Positions 27,017 to 36,319 of a stretch of 64,000 nucleotides of DNA are shown here, in pieces. The notes under the pieces are model-generated. The model was not told the origin of the DNA, ran no database searches, and saw nothing but the letters and a program-made list of their open reading frames with translations. The translations under genes and the position numbers were made by a program. The stretch covers positions 744,001 through 808,000 of the forward strand of contig NZ_CP019706.1 of NCBI RefSeq assembly GCF_002101395.1, given 5' to 3'. The stretch is from Pantoea alhagi. GTDB taxonomy: Bacteria > Pseudomonadota > Gammaproteobacteria > Enterobacterales > Enterobacteriaceae. Numbering within the stretch: position 1 is the stretch's first letter; each line of letters begins with the position of its first letter.

Positions 27017-28602
27017 TCCCCGGCTGGCTGTGGCCTGGCCTGCTAACCGCCACGCTGCTGGTTACCGTGGCGCTGCTGGCCTTTGGCGCGCTGTGGTTTA
27101 ACGCGCCGGAGAGCGACTGGCGCAGCCTGCTGCAGGATAGCTATCTGCGGCATGTGGTTGCGTTTTCATTCTGGCAGGCGCTGCTTTCTGCACTTTTGTC
27201 AGTGGTTCCGGCGATTCCGCTGGCGCGGGCGCTCTGGCGGCGGCGTTTCCCTGGTCGTCAGCTGCTGCTGCGGCTATGTGCGATGACGCTGGTGCTGCCG
27301 GTCCTGGTGGCAGTGTTCGGTTTGCTGAGCGTTTACGGACGCGAAGGCTGGCTGGCGCAGCTCTGTGCGCTATTCGGCGTCAGGTATGATTTCTCTCTCT
27401 ATGGGTTACAGGGCATTTTGCTGGCGCATGTGTTCTTTAATCTGCCGCTGGCGACACGTCTGCTGTTGCAGGCGCTGGAAAATATTCCCGGCGAACAGCG
27501 TCAGCTGGCGGCTCAGTTAGGGATCGAAGGCTTTAATTTCTTCCGCCTGGTGGAGTGGCCCTGGCTACGCCGCCAGATTTTACCGGCGGCGGCGCTGATT
27601 TTTATGCTCTGTTTCGCCAGCTTCGCTACCGTGCTATCGCTGGGCGGCGGACCGCAGGCGACCACCATCGAACTGGCGATCTTTCAGGCGCTCAGTTATG
27701 ACTACGATCCTGCGCGGGCAGCCTTGCTCTCTCTGTTGCAGATGGTTTGCTGTCTGGGGCTGGTGATGCTAAGCCAGCGCCTGAGTAAGGCACTGCCTGG
27801 CGGCGATGTTTCTCTGAACGGCTGGCGCGCGGCCCATCGCAGCCTGGGCTCACGGCTGCGGGATACGCTGTGCATTACGCTGGCGCTACTGTTACTGCTG
27901 CCGCCGCTGCTGGCGGTGATTGTTGACGGCGCGCTTCAGGGCTTTAGCAGCCTGCTGCACCAGCCGGCTCTCTGGCAGGCAACCTGGACTTCGCTGCGAA
28001 TTGCACTGGCCGCCGGTCTGATTGCCGTGCTGTTAACCATGCTGCTGCTGTGGAGCAGCCGTGAGCTGCGTCAGCGTCAGCGCCTGCTGGCCGGGCAGGC
28101 ACTGGAGATGAGCGGCATGTTGATCCTCGCAATGCCAGGCATTGTACTGGCGACCGGCTTCTTCTTGCTGCTTAACAGCAGCGTCGGGCTGCCGCAGCAG
28201 GCAGATGGCATCGTGATCTTTACCAATGCGCTGATGGCGATCCCGTACGCGATGAAAGTGCTGGAAAATCCCATGTATGACATTACCGAACGCTATCAGC
28301 GTCTCTGTTTGTCACTGGATATTCGGGGCTGGCAACGGGTGCGGATGATTGAGCTGAAGGCGTTGAAGCGGCCGCTGACTCAGGCGCTGGCCTTTGCCTG
28401 CGTGCTTTCCATTGGCGATTTTGGCGTTGTCGCGCTGTTTGGCAACGCCGATTTTCGTACGTTGCCCTTCTATCTTTATCAGCAGATTGGCGCCTATCGC
28501 AGCGCCGATGGCGCGGTGACAGCGCTGCTGCTGCTGTTGCTCTGCTTTATTCTGTTCACTCTTATTGAAAAGCTACCGGGACGCCATGCTAACGCTGACT
28601 AA
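26992..28602 (+). CDS. thiP: Thiamine ABC transporter permease ThiP
   Basis: Fused permease with two BPD_transp_1 domains. The 536-residue protein has about twelve hydrophobic segments and two EAA-like loops that contact ThiQ: EQRQLAAQLG (about 164-173) and ERYQRLCLSLDIRGW (about 436-450). Its start lies within thiB and its end within thiQ (17 bases), so the three genes are translated as a tight operon under the TPP riboswitch. Confidence 0.97.
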   Translation: MATRRQPLIPGWLWPGLLTATLLVTVALLAFGALWFNAPESDWRSLLQDSYLRHVVAFSFWQALLSALLSVVPAIPLARALWRRRFPGRQLLLRLCAMTLVLPVLVAVFGLLSVYGREGWLAQLCALFGVRYDFSLYGLQGILLAHVFFNLPLATRLLLQALENIPGEQRQLAAQLGIEGFNFFRLVEWPWLRRQILPAAALIFMLCFASFATVLSLGGGPQATTIELAIFQALSYDYDPARAALLSLLQMVCCLGLVMLSQRLSKALPGGDVSLNGWRAAHRSLGSRLRDTLCITLALLLLLPPLLAVIVDGALQGFSSLLHQPALWQATWTSLRIALAAGLIAVLLTMLLLWSSRELRQRQRLLAGQALEMSGMLILAMPGIVLATGFFLLLNSSVGLPQQADGIVIFTNALMAIPYAMKVLENPMYDITERYQRLCLSLDIRGWQRVRMIELKALKRPLTQALAFACVLSIGDFGVVALFGNADFRTLPFYLYQQIGAYRSADGAVTALLLLLLCFILFTLIEKLPGRHANAD

Positions 28603-29296
28603 TCTCACCTGGATGTATCACCATTTGCCGATGCGTTTTACGCTGTCGCTGCAGCCGGGCGAACGCGTTGCAGTGCTGGGCCCCAGCGGCGCCGGTAAAA
28701 GTACCCTGCTCAGTCTGGTAGCCGGTTTTCTGTCGCCGCACAGTGGCACTATCGTACTCAACGGCGCGGATCATACGTATAGCGCTCCCGCCCAGCGCCC
28801 CGTATCGATGCTTTTTCAGGACAATAACTTATTCGCGCATCTGACCGTGGCGCAGAATATTGGGCTTGGGCTGCATCCGGGATTAAAGCTGAATGCGGCG
28901 CAACACCAGCAAATAGACAACATCGCACAGCGGGTAGGACTGGAAGCCTGTCTGGATCGTCTGCCAGGCGCACTTTCCGGCGGGCAGCGCCAGCGGGCCG
29001 CACTGGCGCGCTGTCTGGTGCGGGAAAAACCGCTGCTGCTGCTGGATGAGCCATTTTCCGCGCTCGATCCCGCGCTGCGTAAAGAGATGCTGGCGCTGGT
29101 GGATGAAGTGTGCCGTGAACGCAAACTTACCTTGCTGATGGTGTCACATAGCCTGGAAGATGCCGCACAGATTGCTGCACGCAGCGTGCTGGTGGTTGAC
29201 GGGCGGATTTACTGGGATGGCGCAACCCATACCCTGCTGCGCGGAGAAACTGAGGCGGCGGAAGTGCTGGGCATTCACTACCTGCGTAAAGAGTAG
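28586..29296 (+). CDS. thiQ: Thiamine ABC transporter ATPase ThiQ
   Basis: ATP-binding subunit of the ThiBPQ importer. The ATG at 28586 gives 236 residues beginning MLTLTNLTWMYHH, like E. coli ThiQ. Walker A is GPSGAGKST (32-40), the Q-loop FQDNN, the ABC signature LSGGQRQR (130-137), Walker B LLLLDEP (150-156) and the switch histidine in MVSHS. It is slightly longer than the E. coli protein (232). Confidence 0.97.
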   Translation: MLTLTNLTWMYHHLPMRFTLSLQPGERVAVLGPSGAGKSTLLSLVAGFLSPHSGTIVLNGADHTYSAPAQRPVSMLFQDNNLFAHLTVAQNIGLGLHPGLKLNAAQHQQIDNIAQRVGLEACLDRLPGALSGGQRQRAALARCLVREKPLLLLDEPFSALDPALRKEMLALVDEVCRERKLTLLMVSHSLEDAAQIAARSVLVVDGRIYWDGATHTLLRGETEAAEVLGIHYLRKE

Positions 29297-29331
29297 ATAA
29301 GCATTATCGCCTCCAGTGCGAGGCGGCAGGC

Positions 29332-29355
29332 GAAACGGGTTATTATGCCCGTTTC
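29332..29355. terminator. Hairpin between thiQ and yabI
   Basis: GAAACGGG (29332-29339) and CCCGTTTC (29348-29355) form a perfect 8-bp stem between the convergent genes. There is no T run on either side, so it may be a weak bidirectional terminator or an mRNA 3' end structure. Confidence 0.45.
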
Positions 29356-29384
29356 ACCATGGGTTATGGCTGAGGTAACGCCCC

Positions 29385-30149
29385 TTACCCTACGAACACC
29401 TTCCATAATAGCTGGCGAAAAACCGGCATCATCGGATGAAACTGGAGTGCCGTCAGGCTGCCCACACCAAGTATAAAGCCCAGCGGCGCCAGCCAGCGCA
29501 GCCGCTCCACCGGCAGCCAGCGCGTCGCCCAGTCACGCTGTTTGTCGGCGCGCCACCAGCGCCAGCATAGCCATGCCCCCAGCCAAAGCAGCAGTGCCAC
29601 CGCCAGCAGCAGCCAGATAAAACCGCCGCTCTGCGTATCCTTCGGTACATCGATCGCCACTCCGGCCAGAATGCCCGGCAACAGATAAAGCGGCGGCCAT
29701 AAAATACTGCCAATGATGCTCGGCAGCAGAAACTTACGCGCCGGCAACTCCAGCATCCCTGCAGCCATCGGAATAAGCGGCCGCGTTGGCCCAACAAAGC
29801 GCCCCACCAGAATGGTGAACATGCTGTGCTGATGCAGTGCATGCTCGGTTCGTTCCAGCATTTTTTGATGCTTTTTCAGATAGCTCCAGCGATGCAGTGG
29901 CCCCTGAAATTTCCAGCCAATACCATAGGAGATCCAGTCAGCCAGCAGGCAGCCCACCAGCCCTGCTGCCCAGGCGGGATAAAGCCCCAACTGGCCGCTG
30001 CCCACTAACGCGCCCAGGCTAGCCATCATGACCGTGCCTGGCAGCAGCAGGCCAACCAGCGCCAGCGATTCCAGAAAGGTTACCAGCGCTACGGCAAATA
30101 GCGCCCATTCAAGCGATTGAGTAATCAGGTGTTCCAGCCAGGCTTCCAT
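29385..30149 (-). CDS. yabI: DedA family inner-membrane protein YabI
   Basis: Polytopic inner-membrane protein of the DedA/SNARE-associated family, whose members are linked to undecaprenyl phosphate or lipid transport and membrane homeostasis. The ATG at 30149 follows AGAGGA and gives 254 residues, the E. coli length; two upstream starts lack support. The family signature is visible as ESLALVGLLLPG (about 27-38) and VGRFVGPTRPLIPMAAGM (about 115-132) with the conserved Arg and Pro residues. It is convergent with thiQ. Precise substrate unknown. Confidence 0.93.
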   Translation of the reverse strand: MEAWLEHLITQSLEWALFAVALVTFLESLALVGLLLPGTVMMASLGALVGSGQLGLYPAWAAGLVGCLLADWISYGIGWKFQGPLHRWSYLKKHQKMLERTEHALHQHSMFTILVGRFVGPTRPLIPMAAGMLELPARKFLLPSIIGSILWPPLYLLPGILAGVAIDVPKDTQSGGFIWLLLAVALLLWLGAWLCWRWWRADKQRDWATRWLPVERLRWLAPLGFILGVGSLTALQFHPMMPVFRQLLWKVFVG

Positions 30150-30341
30150 AAGCGTCCTCTGAGTCATCTTCGGCTGGATTGTCCTGAGCGGATAAGATAG
30201 CGTCAAGTAGGGATTTGTATGGGGATATTGACAGGAATTGACAACGACTTTACCGCTGTCAAAGAAGCGTAGCGCTCTGCCCTGCCACAGAAAAGCGCGC
30301 TGGTCGGAATGATGGCAGGCTGGCGGCTCTGCGTTTCTGAT

Positions 30342-30806
30342 TTAGTTAAATCCAACTTCAACCAGCTCGCCATTCGCTTTTTGTATATAGCGGGTATCGT
30401 TCAGCCAGTAGCTGACCTCGCCATTACGCGTCAGGGTGATATACATTAACCGGTCCTTTTCGATACAGTTATTCGGTGGCGGCATATCATATGGTCAATC
30501 ATCTTATTAACAGCTGGCGATAAGGGCTATAGATGGAGAAAGGCCAGCTCAGGCTGCGCATTTCATCAAACAACAGCTGCGTGCAGGCTTTATGCGAACA
30601 GCTTCCCGCGTTGTTAACGGCGTGGGGCGATAAAAGTGCGACTGCGGTAAATTGAACGGAGTAAGCCGTACGCCGGTGTAAGGGTTAACTTTCTCTGATA
30701 CATCGGTAAGACGGTAGCGTTTTTGCAGCTAGTCAGCCGTCAGGTCGCCATATCGCATATCCGCAGCCGCCCTGTCATTCATTTTTCGCTGAGGCTCCCT
30801 GTCCAT
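30342..30806 (-). pseudogene. Decayed gene of unknown family between yabI and polB
   Basis: On the minus strand a frame opens with ATG at 30806 and meets an in-frame TAG at 30731-30729 (codon 26), yet the same frame continues with protein-like composition (RYRLTDVSEKVNPYTG). Coding character then shifts frame (CTQLLFDEMRSLSWPFSIYS) and ends in a third segment, a 47-codon frame 30485-30342 (MPPPNNCIEKDRLMYITLTR, then a TRYIQKANGELVEVGFN end). Three consecutive protein-like pieces in changing frames suggest one gene broken by a nonsense mutation and frameshifts. The family is not recognised. E. coli has the ara operon at this place; the remnant does not look like ara. The rest of 30150-30878 holds only the polB control region. 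Confidence 0.4.
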
Positions 30807-30843
30807 AATCAACGCGCCTCAGGCACTGGATAAATAACCATGT

Positions 30844-30863
30844 TATACTGCCCTTTGTTTCAG
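30844..30863 (+). promoter_or_regulatory. polB promoter -10 with degenerate LexA-like box
   Basis: TATACT (30844-30849) is a good -10 at 30 bases upstream of the polB GTG; no good -35 is evident. Overlapping it, CTG-N10-CAG (30848-30863) has the outer triplets of the LexA operator but lacks the CTGT/ACAG fourth bases and alternating AT core. E. coli polB is SOS-induced, so LexA control here is plausible but weakened. Confidence 0.4.
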
Positions 30864-30878
30864 ATAAGAGGGCTTCTG

Positions 30879-33239
30879 GTGAGCAACATCCGCGCAGGCT
30901 TTTTGCTGACGCGCCACTGGCGCGATACGCCCAACGGCACCGAAATCGTGCTTTGGCTGGCCACTGACCAGGGGCCGCAGCGTGTTGTATTACCGCCGCA
31001 GGAATCCGTTGCCTTTTTGCCCGCCGAATATCAGCAGCAGGCGCAGCGGTTGCTGGCCGATGAACGCCACTGGCGGCTTACGCCGCTCGCGCTGAAAGAC
31101 TTTCGCCAGCGCCCGGTGCTGGGGCTCTACTGCTCGCAGTATCGTCAGCTACAGCGGCTGGAAAAGCTGCTGCGCGAAAACAACATTCCACTCTATGAAG
31201 CAGATGTGCGCCCGCCGGAGCGTTTCCTTATGGAGCGCTTTATTACTGCACCGGTCTGGTTTAGCGGGGAGTCCGCAGGCAACGATCTCATCAATGCCCG
31301 CCTTAAACCGCACCCCGACTACCGTCCGCCGCTGAAGTGGGCCTCGCTCGATATAGAAACCACCCAGCACGGCGAACTCTACTGTATTGGCGTTGAAGGC
31401 TGCGGCCAGCGCATTGTCTGGATGTTAGGGCCGGAAAACGGCGATGCCAGCCAGATCGATTTCGAACTGCACTATGTCGCCAGCCGCCCGCAGCTGCTGG
31501 AAAAGTTGAACGCCTGGTTCGCCAGGCAGGATCCTGATGTGTTGATTGGCTGGAACGTCGTGCAGTTTGATCTGCGCGTGCTGCAAAAGCACGCTGACCG
31601 CTACGGCATTCCGCTGCGTCTGGGCCGCAATCAGCAGCCGCTGGAGTGGCGCGAGCACGGCTTTAAGCCGGGCGTGTTTTTTGCCCAGGCGGCGGGCCGC
31701 CTGATTATCGACGGCATCGAAGCATTAAAGTCTGCTTTCTGGAATTTTGACTCGTTTAGCCTGGAGTCGGTGGCGCAACAGCTGCTGGGCGAAGGCAAAG
31801 CGATCAACAATCCGTGGCAGCGCATGGAAGAGATCAATCAGCGTTTCGCCAACGATAAACCCGCGCTGGCGCGCTATAACCTGAAAGACTGCGAGCTGGT
31901 TACCCGCATTTTTGAGAAAACCGAGCTGATGCCCTTTTTGCTGGAGCGCGCCAGCGTCAACGGTCTGGCGGCGGATCGCCACGGCGGATCGGTGGCCGCC
32001 TTCAGCCAGCTCTATTTCCCGCGTATGCATCGAGCCGGCTTTGTCGCGCCGAATCCCGGCGAGATTGCGCCGGAAGCCAGCCCCGGCGGCTATGTCATGA
32101 ATTCGCGTCCCGGCCTGTATGATTCAGTGCTGGTGCTGGATTATAAAAGCCTCTATCCCTCAATTATCCGTACTTTTTTGATCGATCCGGTTGGACTGAT
32201 TGAAGGGCTGGCGCATCCGCAGGATGATGCCTCGGTGCCCGGCTTTCGTCACGCACGCTTCTCGCGACATAATCACTGCCTGCCTGCGATGGTTAATCAG
32301 ATCTGGCAGGGGCGGGAAGAGGCGAAGCGTCAGGGCAATAAGCCTTTATCGCAGGCCTTAAAGATTATTATGAACGCCTTTTATGGCGTACTGGGCACCA
32401 GTGCCTGTCGTTTTTTCGATCCGCGTCTGGCCTCTTCCATTACCCTGCGCGGGCATGAAATTATGCAGCAGACGCGCCAGCTAATAGAAGCACAGGGTTA
32501 CGAGGTAATTTATGGCGATACCGATTCCACCTTTGTCTGGCTGAAATCGCCTCATGACAGCGCCAGCGCTGATGCCATTGGCCGGGAGCTGGTGAACCAT
32601 GTTAATCAGTGGTGGCGCGTCCATTTACAGGCGGAATACCAGCTGGACAGCGCGCTGGAGCTGGAATATGAAACGCACTTTGTTCGTTTTCTGATGCCGA
32701 CCATTCGTGGCGCGGAACAGGGAAGTAAAAAGCGCTATGCCGGTTTGATTCGTGAAGGCGATCGGGAACGGATGGTATTTAAAGGGCTGGAAACGGTACG
32801 TACCGACTGGACACCGCTGGCGCAGCTGTTCCAGCAGGAGCTGTACGGACGTATTTTTCGCGGGCAGCCCTGGCAGGACTATATTCGCACTACGGTCCAG
32901 CAGCTGCTGGACGGCAAGCTGGATGAGCAGCTGGTCTATAAAAAGCGGCTGCGTCGCCCTCTGCATGAGTATGAGCGCAATGTGCCGCCGCACGTGCGCG
33001 CCGCGCGTCTGGCGGATGAGCATAATCAGAAGCTGGGCCGTCCGCTGCAGTATCAAAAAGGCGGTTCTATCCGCTACGTAATCACCACTTCCGGCCCGGA
33101 ACCACTGGAGGCGCGAACGTCGACGCTGGACTACGATCACTATTTACTTAAGCAGCTACAGCCGGTGGCTGACGGGATATTACCCTTTGTGCAGGATGAC
33201 TTTGCTACACTGATTACCGGGCAGTTGGGGCTTTTTTGA
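30879..33239 (+). CDS. polB: DNA polymerase II
   Basis: Family B polymerase with 3'-5' exonuclease, used in damage tolerance and replication restart. The GTG at 30879 gives 786 residues (E. coli 783) and fits the GAGG upstream and the -10 element; an earlier in-frame ATG at 30840 would precede the likely transcription start. Exonuclease motif SLDIETT (Asp158, Glu160), polymerase motif A DYKSLYPS (about 420), NAFYGVLG, motif C YGDTDS (about 547) and KKRYAG are all intact. Confidence 0.97.
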   Translation: MSNIRAGFLLTRHWRDTPNGTEIVLWLATDQGPQRVVLPPQESVAFLPAEYQQQAQRLLADERHWRLTPLALKDFRQRPVLGLYCSQYRQLQRLEKLLRENNIPLYEADVRPPERFLMERFITAPVWFSGESAGNDLINARLKPHPDYRPPLKWASLDIETTQHGELYCIGVEGCGQRIVWMLGPENGDASQIDFELHYVASRPQLLEKLNAWFARQDPDVLIGWNVVQFDLRVLQKHADRYGIPLRLGRNQQPLEWREHGFKPGVFFAQAAGRLIIDGIEALKSAFWNFDSFSLESVAQQLLGEGKAINNPWQRMEEINQRFANDKPALARYNLKDCELVTRIFEKTELMPFLLERASVNGLAADRHGGSVAAFSQLYFPRMHRAGFVAPNPGEIAPEASPGGYVMNSRPGLYDSVLVLDYKSLYPSIIRTFLIDPVGLIEGLAHPQDDASVPGFRHARFSRHNHCLPAMVNQIWQGREEAKRQGNKPLSQALKIIMNAFYGVLGTSACRFFDPRLASSITLRGHEIMQQTRQLIEAQGYEVIYGDTDSTFVWLKSPHDSASADAIGRELVNHVNQWWRVHLQAEYQLDSALELEYETHFVRFLMPTIRGAEQGSKKRYAGLIREGDRERMVFKGLETVRTDWTPLAQLFQQELYGRIFRGQPWQDYIRTTVQQLLDGKLDEQLVYKKRLRRPLHEYERNVPPHVRAARLADEHNQKLGRPLQYQKGGSIRYVITTSGPEPLEARTSTLDYDHYLLKQLQPVADGILPFVQDDFATLITGQLGLF

Positions 33240-33392
33240 CAGGTGACGAATCCATTACCTTCCAGTACCATAGCGCCCTTCCTGAACTTCACCGCTCCTG
33301 AGCATCAGCCAGACACCCTATTGCCTGGCCGCAACGCTATTGTCCGAGCGGGAGCATGACATCTGTTATTACGAGAATCGAGCTAAATATCT

Positions 33393-36296
33393 ATGCCTTT
33401 TACACTTGGTCAACGCTGGATCAGCGACACGGAAAGCGAGCTGGGACTGGGAACTGTGGTTGCACTGGATACCCGTATGGTTACCCTGCTTTTCCCTGCT
33501 ACCGGTGAAAACCGTCTCTATGCCCGAAATGATTCTCCCATTACCCGTGTGATCTTCAATCCCGGCGATACCGTGACCAGTCATGACGGCTGGCAGCTGG
33601 AAGTGGCCGAAGTGCGCAATGATAATGGCCTGGTAACCTATATCGGTACCCGTCTGGATACTCAGGAATCCGTAGAGCTGCGCGAAGTGCTGCTCGACAG
33701 CAAGCTGGTATTCAGCAAGCCGCAGGATCGTCTGTTCGCCGGTCAGCTTGACCGTATGGATCGTTTTGCGCTGCGTTTTCGCGCGCGTCGCTATCAGAGC
33801 GAGCAGTATCGTTTGCCGATCAGCGGCCTGCGCGGCATGCGCACCAATCTGATCCCGCATCAGCTGCATATCGCTCACGATGTGGGCCGTCGCCATGCGC
33901 CGCGCGTACTGCTGGCGGATGAGGTTGGCCTGGGTAAAACCATCGAAGCGGGGATGATTATTCATCAACAGCTGCTGGCTGGTCGCGCCGATCGCGTGCT
34001 GATTGTGGTGCCGGAGACGCTGCAGCATCAGTGGCTGGTGGAGATGCTGCGCCGCTTTAACCTGCGCTTTTCGCTGTTTGACGATGCGCGCTATGCCGAA
34101 GCGCAGCACGACAGCGACAACCCGTTCGATACCGAGCAGTTAGTTATCTGTTCGCTGGATTTTGTGCGCCGTAATAAGCAGCGTCTGGAGCTGCTGGCGG
34201 ATGCCGAATGGGATCTGCTGGTGGTGGATGAAGCGCATCATCTGGCCTGGAGCGAAGGCGAGCCGAGCCGCGAATATCAGGTGATTGAGCAGCTGGCGGA
34301 GCAGATACCTGGCGTGCTGCTGTTAACGGCAACGCCCGAGCAGCTGGGCATGGAGAGCCACTTTGCCCGTTTGCGTCTGCTGGATCCCGATCGTTTCCAC
34401 GATTTCGAGCAGTTTGTCGCTGAGCAGCAAAATTATCGTCCGGTGGCCGATGCGGTTGCCATGCTGCTGGAAGACAAGGCGATCGGCAACGATGAGATGA
34501 ATGCGCTGAGCGAGCTTATCGGCGAGCAGGATATTGAGCCGCTACTGCAAACCGCAAACGGCAAGGGTGAAGGCAAGCAGGCTGCGCGCGAAGAGCTGAT
34601 TCGTATGCTGATGGATCGCCACGGCACCAGCCGCGTGCTGTTCCGCAACACCCGTAACGGGGTAAAAGGTTTCCCGCAGCGCGTGCTGCATCAGATCCGT
34701 TTGCCGCTGCCGACGCAGTATCAGACGGCTATTAAGGTTTCGGGCATTATGGCGGCGCGCAAGTCAGCCGAAGAGCGCGCGCACGATATGCTTTATCCGG
34801 AGCAGATTTATCAGGAGTTCGAAGGCGACAGCGGCACCTGGTGGAACTTCGATCCGCGCGTTGAATGGCTGATGGGCTATCTGACCAGCAACCGTGATGA
34901 GAAGGTTCTGGTGATTTGTGCCAAGGCGGCGACCGCCCTACAGCTGGAGCAGGTGCTACGCGAACGCGAAGGTATTCGCGCTGCGGTATTCCATGAAGGT
35001 CTTTCGCTGATCGATCGCGATCGCGCCGCTGCCTGGTTCGCCTCGGAAGAGGATGGCGCACAGGTGCTGCTCTGCTCTGAGATTGGTTCAGAAGGTCGTA
35101 ATTTCCAGTTCGCAAATCGGCTGGTAATGTTCGATTTGCCGTTTAACCCCGACTTGCTTGAGCAGCGCATTGGGCGTCTTGATCGTATCGGCCAGGCGCG
35201 TGATATTGAAATCATGGTGCCTTATCTGGAGAAGACCGCACAGTCGGTGCTGGTGCGCTGGTATCACGAAGGCTTAAATGCCTTTGAACACACCTGCCCG
35301 ACCGGTCGCACCGTATACGATAGCGTGCACGATCAATTGATCGGATATCTGGCCGCGCCGGAGAATAGCGAAGGTCTGGATGAGTTTATTCATGCCTGCC
35401 GCAAGCAGCATGACACGCTGCGCTCTCAGCTGGAGCAGGGCCGTGACCGCCTGCTGGAGCTGAATTCTAACGGCGGCGCGAAGGCCGAGGCGCTGGCCGA
35501 TGAGATTAGTCAGCAGGATAATCATATTGAGCTGGTGAATTTCGCGCTTAATCTGTTCGATATTGTCGGCATTAATCAGGAAGATCGCAGCGATAATCTG
35601 ATTGTGCTGACGCCTTCCGATCATATGCTGGTGCCTGATTTCCCGGGTCTGCCGGAAGAAGGCTGTACCATAACTTTCGATCGTGCACAGGCGCTGTCGC
35701 GTGAAGACGCACAGTATGTGACCTGGGAGCATCCGATCATCCGTAACGGTCTCGATCTGATTCTGTCCGGCGATACCGGCAGCTGCGCCCTGTCGCTGTT
35801 AAAGAACAAGGCGCTGCCGGTCGGCACGCTGCTGATGGAGCTGATTTATGTGGTTGAAGCACAGGCGCCAAAGCATCTGCAGCTGACGCGTTTCCTGCCG
35901 CCGACGCCGATGCGTCTGTTGGTGGATCGTAAAGGCACCAATCTGGCCGATAAGGTGGAGTTTGAGAGCTTTAACCGCCAGCTGAACGCGGTGAATCGTC
36001 ATAACGGCAGTAAGCTGGTGAATGCGGTGCAGCAGGATGTGCATGCTATTCTTCAGCTGGCAGAGCCGCAGGCAGCGGAAGCGGCGCGTAAGCTGATTGA
36101 CGCCGCGCGTGTTGAAGCCGATGAGAAGCTGAGCGCCGAGCTGGAGCGTTTGCAGGCGCTGAAAGCGGTTAACCCAAATATCCGTGAAGATGAGATCGCC
36201 GCGCTGGAGAGCAATCGTAGCGAGGTGCTGGCCAGCCTGAACGATGCCGGCTGGCGTCTGGATGCGCTGCGTCTGATCGTGGTTTCTCATCAGTAA
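33393..36296 (+). CDS. rapA: RNA polymerase-associated ATPase RapA (HepA)
   Basis: SWI2/SNF2-family ATPase that binds RNA polymerase and promotes its recycling after termination. The 967-residue protein (E. coli 968) shows two N-terminal Tudor-like domains (about 1-107), Walker A ADEVGLGKT (175-183), the DEAH box (279-282), and helicase motif VI QRIGRLDRIGQ (about 590). A 153-base gap follows polB, so it probably has its own promoter. Ends 23 bases before rluA. Confidence 0.98.
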   Translation: MPFTLGQRWISDTESELGLGTVVALDTRMVTLLFPATGENRLYARNDSPITRVIFNPGDTVTSHDGWQLEVAEVRNDNGLVTYIGTRLDTQESVELREVLLDSKLVFSKPQDRLFAGQLDRMDRFALRFRARRYQSEQYRLPISGLRGMRTNLIPHQLHIAHDVGRRHAPRVLLADEVGLGKTIEAGMIIHQQLLAGRADRVLIVVPETLQHQWLVEMLRRFNLRFSLFDDARYAEAQHDSDNPFDTEQLVICSLDFVRRNKQRLELLADAEWDLLVVDEAHHLAWSEGEPSREYQVIEQLAEQIPGVLLLTATPEQLGMESHFARLRLLDPDRFHDFEQFVAEQQNYRPVADAVAMLLEDKAIGNDEMNALSELIGEQDIEPLLQTANGKGEGKQAAREELIRMLMDRHGTSRVLFRNTRNGVKGFPQRVLHQIRLPLPTQYQTAIKVSGIMAARKSAEERAHDMLYPEQIYQEFEGDSGTWWNFDPRVEWLMGYLTSNRDEKVLVICAKAATALQLEQVLREREGIRAAVFHEGLSLIDRDRAAAWFASEEDGAQVLLCSEIGSEGRNFQFANRLVMFDLPFNPDLLEQRIGRLDRIGQARDIEIMVPYLEKTAQSVLVRWYHEGLNAFEHTCPTGRTVYDSVHDQLIGYLAAPENSEGLDEFIHACRKQHDTLRSQLEQGRDRLLELNSNGGAKAEALADEISQQDNHIELVNFALNLFDIVGINQEDRSDNLIVLTPSDHMLVPDFPGLPEEGCTITFDRAQALSREDAQYVTWEHPIIRNGLDLILSGDTGSCALSLLKNKALPVGTLLMELIYVVEAQAPKHLQLTRFLPPTPMRLLVDRKGTNLADKVEFESFNRQLNAVNRHNGSKLVNAVQQDVHAILQLAEPQAAEAARKLIDAARVEADEKLSAELERLQALKAVNPNIREDEIAALESNRSEVLASLNDAGWRLDALRLIVVSHQ

Positions 36297-36319
36297 GCTA
36301 ACCGGAGAACGCACAGGCT

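Noticed and set aside
33369..34109. Long minus-strand frames (246 codons and others) opposite rapA
   Set aside because: Antisense shadows of a well-supported gene caused by its codon bias; His/Gln/Arg-rich without family signatures.
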